Of a DNA stretch of 12,358 nt, positions 7,072-12,358 are shown piece by piece. Made by a program: the position numbers and the translations under genes. This DNA comes from an uncultured Angelakisella sp. (GTDB taxonomy: Bacteria > Bacillota > Clostridia > Oscillospirales > Ruminococcaceae): the NCBI GenBank assembly GCA_947564495.1, contig CANOCD010000011.1, positions 1 through 12,358 of the forward strand. The letters run 5' to 3'. Numbering within the stretch: the stretch's first letter is position 1; every line of letters begins with the position of its first letter. The notes beneath the pieces were generated by a model, which saw nothing but the letters and a program-made list of their open reading frames with translations, was not told the origin of the DNA and made no database searches.

Positions 7072-8438
7072 TGCGCTTTTCGGAGCTGATCCGCCTGGTG
7101 TGGGTCAATATCATGGAGAACAAGTTCAAGGTTCTGCTCACCTCCCTGGGGATCATCGTGGGGGCGGCCACCATCGTCCTGGTCATCGCCATCGGACAGG
7201 GGAGCAAGGCCGACGTGGCCGACCAGTTCAAGAACCTCAGCGCCGGGGCCATCGAGGTCCGGTATCAGGCCAGTATGCAGGGGATGGAGAACCAGGGCGG
7301 GATGCCCGGGGGATTCCCCGGGGGGATGCCTGGCGGGATGCCCAGTGGCGGCGGCAACCGGGGCGGCAGCGGCGGCGGGTTCCCCGGGGGCGGCTTCCCC
7401 GGCGGGGGGAGCGGCAGGAGCGGCGGCATGATAGGCAGCCCCTTCGCCGGGGTGCGGTCCAGGGTGGACGCCACCCTCACCGCCGAGGACGTGGAGGAGA
7501 TCGCCCTGTTCGTCCCTGACATCACCACCGCCACCATCTCGGCCAGCGGCAGCTACGGCGTCCTGGGCTACGACATGGAGGAGGAAGAGGACTACACCAT
7601 CGTGGGGGCCTACGCCGCCTACGCCCAGGTCAGCAACCTGGAGCTGGCCCTGGGGGACTTCATCACCCAGGAGGACACCGAGGACCTCTCCCGGGTCTGC
7701 GTCCTGGGCAGCCGGGTCTGCGAGGAGATCTTCGGCAGCGCCATGACCGCCTACAACAGCGTCCTCACCATCGACGGCAGGGACTACACGATCATCGGGG
7801 TGCTGGAATCCATGGGCACCGTTTCCTCGGGCATCAGCCCGGACACCGCCGTCTACCTGCCCTACACCACGGCGGAAAAGTACCTCTTCGGCAGCTCCAT
7901 CCAGCCCACCATCACCGTCCTGGCCGAGGACGTGGCCCACGTCCCCCAGGTGATGGAAAACGTGGAGATCACCCTGGCGGACATCCACCCGGGGGTCACC
8001 TACACCATCTCCGACGCCGGCAGCAGCATGGAGGCCGCCACCCGGTCGGCCAACACCATGTCCCTGCTTCTTGTGGCCATCGCCAGCATCGTCTTTGTGG
8101 TGGGGGGCATCGGCATCATGAACGTGCTGTTCGTCTCGGTCCAGGAGCGGACCCGGGAGATCGGCATCCTCAAGGCCCTGGGCTGCTCCCGGGGGAACAT
8201 CCTCACCGAGTTTCTCATGGAGGCCAACATGATCTCCACCTTCGGCGGGGTGATGGGGGTGGTCATCGGCTCGGCGCTGATGCCCGTCCTGGGCCGGTTC
8301 TCCATGCGGGTGGAGGCATCCGCCGGGGGGATCGTCATGGCCCTGGTCTTTGCCATCCTCACCGGGACCCTGTTCGGATTCTACCCGGCTGCCAAGGCGG
8401 CGGCCCTGAAGCCCATCGAGGCTCTGAACCATGAGTAA
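7071..8438 (+). CDS. MacB/FtsX-family ABC transporter permease with Gly/Pro/Met-rich insert
   Basis: 455-residue permease with four membrane segments: TM1 at 22-42, TM2 at about 329-355, TM3 at 384-408 and TM4 at 418-440, with the large extracellular domain between TM1 and TM2. The conserved cytoplasmic coupling motif ERTREIGILKALG is at 359-371 and the family ending P-I-E-A-L is near the C-terminus. An atypical low-complexity insert at about 71-124 consists of GMPGG and GFPGG-like units, followed by the usual MacB periplasmic core. It lacks its own ATPase domain (E. coli MacB has one fused); the separate ATPase is two genes downstream. Its ATG overlaps the adaptor's stop, and its stop lies just before the lipoprotein's ribosome binding site. 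Probable role: MacAB-like export or mechanotransmission at the envelope. Confidence 0.92.
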   Translation: MRFSELIRLVWVNIMENKFKVLLTSLGIIVGAATIVLVIAIGQGSKADVADQFKNLSAGAIEVRYQASMQGMENQGGMPGGFPGGMPGGMPSGGGNRGGSGGGFPGGGFPGGGSGRSGGMIGSPFAGVRSRVDATLTAEDVEEIALFVPDITTATISASGSYGVLGYDMEEEEDYTIVGAYAAYAQVSNLELALGDFITQEDTEDLSRVCVLGSRVCEEIFGSAMTAYNSVLTIDGRDYTIIGVLESMGTVSSGISPDTAVYLPYTTAEKYLFGSSIQPTITVLAEDVAHVPQVMENVEITLADIHPGVTYTISDAGSSMEAATRSANTMSLLLVAIASIVFVVGGIGIMNVLFVSVQERTREIGILKALGCSRGNILTEFLMEANMISTFGGVMGVVIGSALMPVLGRFSMRVEASAGGIVMALVFAILTGTLFGFYPAAKAAALKPIEALNHE

Positions 8439-8445
8439 AGGAGGG
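8437..8445 (+). promoter_or_regulatory. Ribosome binding site deciding the lipoprotein start
   Basis: AAAGGAGGG lies 6 bp before the ATG at 8452 and overlaps the permease stop codon. This favours ATG 8452 over the in-frame ATG at 8431, which lies inside the permease gene and would add seven residues ahead of the signal peptide. Confidence 0.85.
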
Positions 8446-8451
8446 TTTCCC

Positions 8452-9159
8452 ATGAAGCGAATGTTTTCCCTTTTCCTGGCCCTCCTGCTCCTGGCGGGCT
8501 GCGCCCAAAAGGAGGAGAGCAGCAGTTCCGTCTCCCTTCTTGCCGGGGAGACGGTATCCGGCATCATCACCAAGGTCAACGGCAACGAGATCACCCTGGA
8601 CCTGGTGACCCTGGCCTCCGACAGGGGCGTCCGGGGAGGCGGGGGAGAGGCCCCCGGCGATGGGGAAGAGGCTCCCTCCGAAGAGCCGCCCGCTTTGGGC
8701 GACGGGGAAGAGGCACCTTCCGGGGAACTGCCCGCCATCGGCGATGGGGGAGAGGCGCCCTCCGGCGAAAGACCCTCCTTCGGGGATGGAGCCCAGCAGG
8801 GTGAACGGCCCGACCGCGGGAACCGGGAGGGCCGTGGAGAAGGCCGGGGCTCCGGCGGGGAGGACCAGGGGGGAGCGCCCTCCGGTCTGCCCCAGGGGGC
8901 CGGGGAACCTCCCGGCGGGGAGCTGCCCCAAGGGCTCCCCTCCTTTGAGGGGGCGGCGGGCTCCGGGGGGAGCCAGAAAAGCTACACCCGCACCGGGGAG
9001 ACCGCCCTCTACCAGATCCCGGTGGGGGCCACCGTCCTCACCCTCACCGGCACCAGCCGGGGCTTCAACAGCCTGACCACCGACCTTCTGGTGACCATCA
9101 CCTTCCGGGAGGACGGGGTGACCCCGGGGCAGGTGCAGGTGATCCAGTCTCTATCCTAA
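8452..9159 (+). CDS. Exporter-associated lipoprotein with Gly/Pro/Glu-rich repeat centre
   Basis: 235-residue predicted lipoprotein. A short hydrophobic signal peptide ends in the lipobox LAGC with C17 as the lipidation site. Residues about 30-55 form a small beta-rich unit (GIITKVNGNEITLDLVTL), similar in style to DUF5666/OB-like domains (inference). Residues about 60-175 are low complexity, rich in Gly, Pro, Glu and Ser, including a 14-residue tandem repeat. Residues about 178-235 are a second beta-rich unit beginning SYTRTGETALYQIPVGA. I do not recognise a named family. It sits between the permease and ATPase genes with ribosome binding sites overlapping the adjoining stops, so it is very likely a dedicated accessory subunit of the exporter, outside the membrane. 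Its composition echoes the Gly/Pro-rich insert of the permease. What it binds is unknown. Confidence 0.82.
   Translation: MKRMFSLFLALLLLAGCAQKEESSSSVSLLAGETVSGIITKVNGNEITLDLVTLASDRGVRGGGGEAPGDGEEAPSEEPPALGDGEEAPSGELPAIGDGGEAPSGERPSFGDGAQQGERPDRGNREGRGEGRGSGGEDQGGAPSGLPQGAGEPPGGELPQGLPSFEGAAGSGGSQKSYTRTGETALYQIPVGATVLTLTGTSRGFNSLTTDLLVTITFREDGVTPGQVQVIQSLS
8656..8781 (+). repeat. 42-bp tandem repeat, three copies plus a degenerate fourth
   Basis: Inside the lipoprotein gene three consecutive 42-bp units (8656-8697, 8698-8739, 8740-8781) encode 14-residue repeats of the form GDGEEAPSGELPAI. A fourth copy begins at 8782 and decays after GDGA. The period keeps the reading frame, so copy number could change without breaking the protein. 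Confidence 0.88.
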
Positions 9160-9169
9160 GGAGGGGCCT

Positions 9170-9844
9170 ATGGAATCTATCATTCAAATGACCGGCATCA
9201 ACAAATACTACCAGGTGGGGGAGGAGAAGCTCCACGCCCTGCGGGACGTGGCCCTCACCGTGGAACGGGGGGAGTTCCTGGCCATCCTGGGGCCGTCGGG
9301 GTCGGGAAAGTCCACCCTGATGAACATCATCGGCTGCATGGACAGCACCGACACCGGGAGCTACCTTCTGGACGGGGCGGAGATCAATAAGATGAAGGAC
9401 GACCAGCTGACCCGGGTCCGCAACGAGAAGATCGGGTTCATCTTCCAGAAGTACCAGCTTATTCCCAAGTACAGCGTGATGCAGAACATCTGTATGCCGC
9501 TGCTTATCCGGGGACGGAGCCAGCGGGAGGCGGAGGAACTCTGCGCTGAGACGATCCGGCTGCTGGGGCTGGGGGAGCGGGTGCGGCATAAGCCCAGCGA
9601 GCTTTCCGGGGGGCAGCAGCAGCGAGTGGCTATTGCCCGGGCGCTGGTGGGGGAGCCAAGCATCCTGCTGGCCGACGAGCCCACGGGGGCGCTGGATTCC
9701 AACACTGGCCGGGAGGTGCTGGAGCTTTTTGTCAAGCTCAATGAGTTGGGGAACACCATTGTGATGATCACCCATGACGAGAAGGTGGCGAGGTACGCCC
9801 ATCGGGTGGTGCGGATCGTGGACGGGGAGTTGATGGCGGGGTGA
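9170..9844 (+). CDS. ABC transporter ATP-binding protein, MacB/LolD type
   Basis: 224-residue cytoplasmic ATPase that energises the FtsX-type permease two genes upstream. Walker A is GPSGSGKST (41-49), the Q-loop glutamine is Q93 in IFQKYQLIP, the signature LSGGQQQR is at 145-152, Walker B is ILLADEPTGALD (from 165) and the H-loop histidine is H202 in MITHDEKVA. Length and the ADEPTGALD form are typical of the MacB/LolD/FtsE group. The ATG at 9170 follows a strong AAGGAGGGG site which overlaps the lipoprotein's TAA stop, so the genes are coupled. It is the last gene of the four-gene operon. The gene order adaptor, permease, lipoprotein, ATPase differs from the common adaptor-ATPase-permease order. 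Confidence 0.96.
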   Translation: MESIIQMTGINKYYQVGEEKLHALRDVALTVERGEFLAILGPSGSGKSTLMNIIGCMDSTDTGSYLLDGAEINKMKDDQLTRVRNEKIGFIFQKYQLIPKYSVMQNICMPLLIRGRSQREAEELCAETIRLLGLGERVRHKPSELSGGQQQRVAIARALVGEPSILLADEPTGALDSNTGREVLELFVKLNELGNTIVMITHDEKVARYAHRVVRIVDGELMAG

Positions 9845-9885
9845 GCCAAGCACCCGGTAAAAATCGAGCCAGGCAAAGTTTAGGG

Positions 9886-9948
9886 CCGCCCTTTTCAAAG
9901 GGCGGTAGGGTCCAGGGGCGACGCCCCTGGTCGCTCCCGCAGGAGCGA
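9886..9948 (+). repeat. Three consecutive perfect hairpins downstream of the exporter operon
   Basis: Back-to-back inverted repeats: CCGCCCTTT/AAAGGGCGG (9886-9905), CCAGGGGCG/CGCCCCTGG (9912-9930) and TCGCTCC/GGAGCGA (9931-9948). None has a T tract. They may stabilise the 3' end of the exporter mRNA or be part of a dispersed intergenic repeat (inference). No gene is supported in 9845-10389. Confidence 0.75.
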
Positions 9949-9958
9949 AATACCCCTG

Positions 9959-10161
9959 GGCGCTAACGGTTGGCAGAATGCAACGACCGGGCCGCCGAAC
10001 CAAGGCCGCAAATCTATAAAACCGGGCCGCACAAAAAACAAAGAAGCTAAGAAAGGGCGCAAAGTTTCCCTTTCTTAGCTTCTTTTTCTCGAAGTGACAA
10101 CCTGCGGCCGGTAACGAGCCCGCTCCCACACCCAGCCGCAGGAGCGCCCCTCGTTAGCGCC
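9959..10161. repeat. Concentric inverted repeats around the terminator
   Basis: GGCGCTAACG (9959-9968) is the exact reverse complement of 10152-10161. Inside it ACCGGGCCGC (10021-10030) nearly matches the reverse complement of GCGGCCGGT (10103-10111), with one indel. Innermost is the 17-bp terminator stem. All three centre near 10060-10066. A second direct copy of ACCGGGCCGC lies at 9986-9995. Confidence 0.55.
10041..10087. terminator. Strong intrinsic terminator, probably bidirectional
   Basis: A perfect 17-bp stem (10041-10057 with 10068-10084) beginning AAGAAGCTAAG encloses a 10-nt loop and is followed by further Ts on the plus strand; an A-rich run precedes it, giving a T-rich tail on the minus strand too. 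It is about 200 bp after the exporter ATPase stop and is the only good terminator for that operon. Confidence 0.9.
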
Positions 10162-10176
10162 TTGTACCGCCTGCCC

Positions 10177-10212
10177 TTCCAGACAGGGCCCCCCAGGGGC
10201 CCGAATCTGGAA
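10177..10212. repeat. GC-rich two-tier hairpin
   Basis: TTCCAGA (10177-10183) pairs with TCTGGAA (10206-10212), and GGGCCCC (10186-10192) pairs with GGGGCCC (10196-10202) around a 3-nt loop. No T tract. The role is unknown; it belongs to the same structure-rich gap. Confidence 0.6.
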
Positions 10213-10291
10213 AGCCAGGGCTAAGATCAAGCAGCCTGTCCCCGAGCAGAACCCGTTGAATCCGGAGCTTCGCCCCGCTAACAAAATCCAT

Positions 10292-10321
10292 CTGGCATTC
10301 CCCGGAAGAATATGGTATAAT
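10292..10321 (+). promoter_or_regulatory. Extended -10 promoter for the DegV-family gene
   Basis: A perfect TATAAT (10316-10321) is preceded by TGG, an extended -10, and 18 bp upstream by CTGGCA (10292-10297), four of six matches to the -35 consensus. The predicted transcription start near 10328 gives a leader of about 60 nt. Confidence 0.8.
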
Positions 10322-10337
10322 AACAAAAGAAATCAAC

Positions 10338-10388
10338 CCGCCGCCCCTCCGGCCCCGCCGGAAAAGCGGCGGAGAAAGGTGGCCTTTC
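10338..10388 (+). promoter_or_regulatory. Structured leader with ribosome binding site AAAGGTGG inside a small hairpin
   Basis: CCGCCGC (10338-10344) pairs with GCGGCGG (10366-10372), with a nested TCCGGC/GCCGGA stem (10348-10362). Immediately after, GAAAGG (10374-10379) can pair with CCTTTC (10383-10388), covering part of the AAAGGTGG site (10375-10382) that serves the TTG start at 10390. This may damp translation initiation (inference); no known riboswitch class is recognised. Confidence 0.5.
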
Positions 10389-10389
10389 C

Positions 10390-11442
10390 TTGGAAAAGAT
10401 CAAGTTCATCACCGATACCGCCTGTGACATCCCCCTTTCCACCGCCCTGGCCCAGGGGGTGGAGGAAGCTCCCCTCACCGTGACCATCCTGGGCAAAAGC
10501 TACCGGGAAAGCTACGACATCAGCCCCCAGGAGTTCTACGACCTCTGCGCCCAGACCAAGGAGCTGCCCGTCTCGGCGGGGGTCAACTCCACCGAATACT
10601 TCGACCGGCTGGAAAAAGCCTGGGAGGAAGGGTACAACGCCGTCTGCATCGTCTGCATCAACGCCAGGGGGTCGGTCTGCTACACCGCCGCCTGCCACGC
10701 CCGGGACGACTTCTTCGAGGAACACCCCGAGGCCGCCGGGCGGCTCCGGGTGGAGATCGTGGACAGCCGCACCTACTCCATCGCCTACGGCATCCCGGTG
10801 ATGAAGGCCGCCCGGATGGCCAAAAACGGCAAGAGCCTGGACGAGATCCTCTCCTTCTTCGACGACTGGTTCGACCGGGTGGAGATCTACTTCTGCCCCC
10901 TCTCCTTCGAGTTCGTCAAGCGCAGCGGCCGGGTGAGCCGGACCATCGCCTTTGTGGGGGATACCCTGGGCATCCGCCCGGTGATCCACATCATCGAGGG
11001 CAAGACCGCCGCCGACGCCAAAGTTCGGGGCAACGGCAGGATCACCGAGGCCATGGAGAAGATCGCCGTCAACCGGATGCTCCCCGCCGGGGACTACGGC
11101 ATCCTGGTGGGCACCCCCAGGGACCTGGCCGAGGACCTGGAGCGCCGCCTCACCGCCTACACCGGCCACGGGCCGGCGGTGGTGGAGAGCGCCGGGCCCT
11201 GCATCACCATCAACGGGGGGCCCCAGCTGGTGGCCTTCTGCTGTCTCAGCCGCACCCCTCGGGGGGAGTTCGGCGTCACCGGCAAGCTGTACCGGGCGGC
11301 GGAAAACGCCGCCGGGGCCGCCGTCAAGACCGCCGGGACGGTGGCGGAAGCCGCCGCTAAAACTGCCGCCGCCGCTGCCTCCGCTGCCGCCAAGGCCGGG
11401 GAGGAGCTGCTGAAAAACGTGGCGGATAAACTGAACAAGTAG
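10390..11442 (+). CDS. DegV-family protein with Ala-rich C-terminal extension
   Basis: 350 residues, starting on TTG with AAAGGTGG 7 bp upstream. The DegV (FakB-like) domain, residues 4 to about 290, opens with FITDTACDIP where the family usually has TDSxxDLP, and includes VDSRTYSIAYG and the typical KRSGRVS region (178-184). FakB-type members carry fatty acids to the kinase FakA; no kinase gene is in this window, so the ligand role is inferred. Two things are odd. The usual SSGLSGT-like lipid-contact motif reads NARGSVC (91-97). And the family's usual length is about 280, whereas here a tail of about 55 residues (296-350), rich in Ala, Lys and Glu, probably forms an amphipathic helix. It stands alone between a promoter and a terminator-like hairpin. 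Confidence 0.88.
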   Translation: MEKIKFITDTACDIPLSTALAQGVEEAPLTVTILGKSYRESYDISPQEFYDLCAQTKELPVSAGVNSTEYFDRLEKAWEEGYNAVCIVCINARGSVCYTAACHARDDFFEEHPEAAGRLRVEIVDSRTYSIAYGIPVMKAARMAKNGKSLDEILSFFDDWFDRVEIYFCPLSFEFVKRSGRVSRTIAFVGDTLGIRPVIHIIEGKTAADAKVRGNGRITEAMEKIAVNRMLPAGDYGILVGTPRDLAEDLERRLTAYTGHGPAVVESAGPCITINGGPQLVAFCCLSRTPRGEFGVTGKLYRAAENAAGAAVKTAGTVAEAAAKTAAAAASAAAKAGEELLKNVADKLNK

Positions 11443-11448
11443 TACCGC

Positions 11449-11480
11449 AGGGCGGCGGGGATGCCTGCCGCCCTTTTCCT
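11449..11480 (+). terminator. Terminator-like hairpin after the DegV-family gene
   Basis: AGGGCGGC (11449-11456) pairs exactly with GCCGCCCT (11467-11474) around a 10-nt loop, followed by TTTCCT. The T tract is short, so read-through into the next gene 60 bp away is possible and it could act as an attenuator. Confidence 0.62.
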
Positions 11481-11502
11481 GTCCGATAAAGGAGGTCCCC
11501 CT

Positions 11503-12358
11503 ATGCCCGGCCGAACCGCCCTTTCCCCCTGCCAGCAGATCGAGCGCAGCATCATCACCAAATACCGCAAGACCATCTGGAACCGCTTCATCGGCGGGGT
11601 CAAGGACTACGGCCTCATCCGGGAGGGGGACCGGGTGGCCGTCTGCATCTCCGGGGGAAAGGACTCCATGCTCCTGGCCAAGTGTATGCAGCAGCTCCAC
11701 CGCCACAGCGAGGTCCCCTTCGGCCTGGAGTTCCTGGTCATGGACCCGGGCTACCGCCCCGCCAACCGGGAGCTGATCCTCCAAAACGCCGCCCTCATGG
11801 AGCTCCCCGTCCATATCTTTGAGTCCCCCATCTTTGAGGTGGTGGCGGACATCCCCAAGTCCCCCTGCTACCTCTGCGCCCGGATGCGCCGTGGGTATCT
11901 CTACAGCCACGCCCGAGAGCTGGGGTGCAACAAGATCGCCCTGGGCCACCACTTCGACGACGTGGTGGAGACCATCCTCATGAGCACCCTTTACGGGGCG
12001 GAGTACCGGACCATGATGCCAAAGCTCCACAGCACCAACTTTCCGGGGATGGAGCTGATCCGGCCCCTCTACCAGGTGCGGGAGCGGGACATCATCGCCT
12101 GGAAGAACTACAACCACCTTTCCTTCCTCCAGTGCGCCTGCCGGTTCACCGAGGCCCTGGGCCGGGAGGATCAGCCGGGGGAGTCCAAGCGCCAGGAGGT
12201 CAAGGAGCTCATCGCCGCCCTGCGCCGGGACAACCCCCAGGTGGACGTGAACATCTTCCGCAGCGTCCACAGCGTCAACCTGGACACCGTCATCGGCTGG
12301 CGGAGCAAGGCGGAAGGGGAGCACAGCTTTTTGGACGATTACGACGACAAGAAAAAGG
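11503..12358 (+). CDS. TtcA-like PP-loop ATPase, tRNA 2-thiocytidine family (3' end beyond window)
   Basis: 285 codons are visible and the frame is still open at the window edge. The PP-loop SGGKDS (50-55) binds and adenylates via ATP. A CxxC motif C122/C125 and later cysteines C211/C213 match the cysteine layout of TtcA proteins, which hold an iron-sulfur cluster and thiolate cytidine 32 of tRNA. The motif ALGHHFDDVVET (147-158) is typical of the TtcA/TilS superfamily. The ATG at 11503 has an AAAGGAGG site 7 bp upstream. TtcA is the best fit, but other members of the family modify other sites or substrates, so the exact reaction is not certain. It shares direction with the DegV-family gene and is separated from it by the terminator-like hairpin; no separate promoter was seen. 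Confidence 0.88.
   Translation, partial: MPGRTALSPCQQIERSIITKYRKTIWNRFIGGVKDYGLIREGDRVAVCISGGKDSMLLAKCMQQLHRHSEVPFGLEFLVMDPGYRPANRELILQNAALMELPVHIFESPIFEVVADIPKSPCYLCARMRRGYLYSHARELGCNKIALGHHFDDVVETILMSTLYGAEYRTMMPKLHSTNFPGMELIRPLYQVRERDIIAWKNYNHLSFLQCACRFTEALGREDQPGESKRQEVKELIAALRRDNPQVDVNIFRSVHSVNLDTVIGWRSKAEGEHSFLDDYDDKKK

Noticed and set aside
6885..8738. 617-residue minus-strand open frame over the MacB-like and lipoprotein genes
   Set aside because: Low-complexity His/Gly/Asp antisense shadow of well-supported genes; no ribosome binding site or family.
10075..10326. 83-residue minus-strand open frame in the intergenic gap
   Set aside because: It runs from the terminator stem across hairpins, has no clear ribosome binding site and a composition unlike neighbouring proteins.
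10333..12324. 663-residue minus-strand open frame over the DegV and TtcA-like genes
   Set aside because: Antisense shadow caused by GC-rich third positions; both sense genes have clear motifs and start signals.

Overview
The window reads as chromosomal DNA of a GC-rich, anaerobic, low-oxygen-adapted Firmicute, most likely a Clostridia/Oscillospiraceae-type gut bacterium (inference). The signs are GC-rich third codon positions, strong AAGGAGG-type ribosome binding sites, a PerR-rubrerythrin oxidative-stress pair, Gram-positive style lipoproteins, and a MacAB-like exporter with no outer-membrane partner. No rRNA, tRNA, CRISPR array, transposase or phage gene was seen.

Left part, minus strand (1-5305). 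Reading in the direction of transcription, a three-gene importer operon comes first: a lipoprotein solute-binding protein, a double-length permease with two EAA loops, and an ATPase with a C-terminal TOBE-like region. It has the Fe3+/putrescine/aminoethylphosphonate-type layout and ends in a strong hairpin-plus-T terminator at about 1172-1226. The -35 box of the next unit abuts and slightly overlaps that terminator. The next unit is a PerR-type Fur-family repressor followed by rubrerythrin. An open frame starting on a GTG that overlaps the rubrerythrin stop runs off the left edge, but its coding status is doubtful.

Divergent gap (5306-5511). It holds an 80-bp imperfect inverted repeat with perfect 14-bp ends, possibly a dispersed repeat or MITE-like element.

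Middle, plus strand (5512-9844). A tightly packed, translationally coupled four-gene operon encodes a membrane fusion protein with a very long coiled coil, a MacB/FtsX-type permease with a Gly/Pro/Met-rich extracellular insert, a lipoprotein with a Gly/Pro/Glu-rich centre built partly from a 42-bp tandem repeat, and a MacB/LolD-type ATPase. Together they look like one cell-envelope efflux or envelope-remodelling ABC system with an accessory lipoprotein. This is the most interesting functional unit in the window.

Gap 9845-10389 is a 545-bp non-coding stretch full of secondary structure: three adjacent hairpins, a 17-bp-stem intrinsic terminator sitting at the centre of concentric inverted repeats, another hairpin, and a well-formed extended -10 promoter.

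Right part, plus strand (10390-12358). A DegV-family protein starts on TTG and carries an unusual Ala-rich C-terminal tail. After a terminator-like hairpin comes a TtcA-like PP-loop tRNA-thiolation family protein, cut by the window edge.
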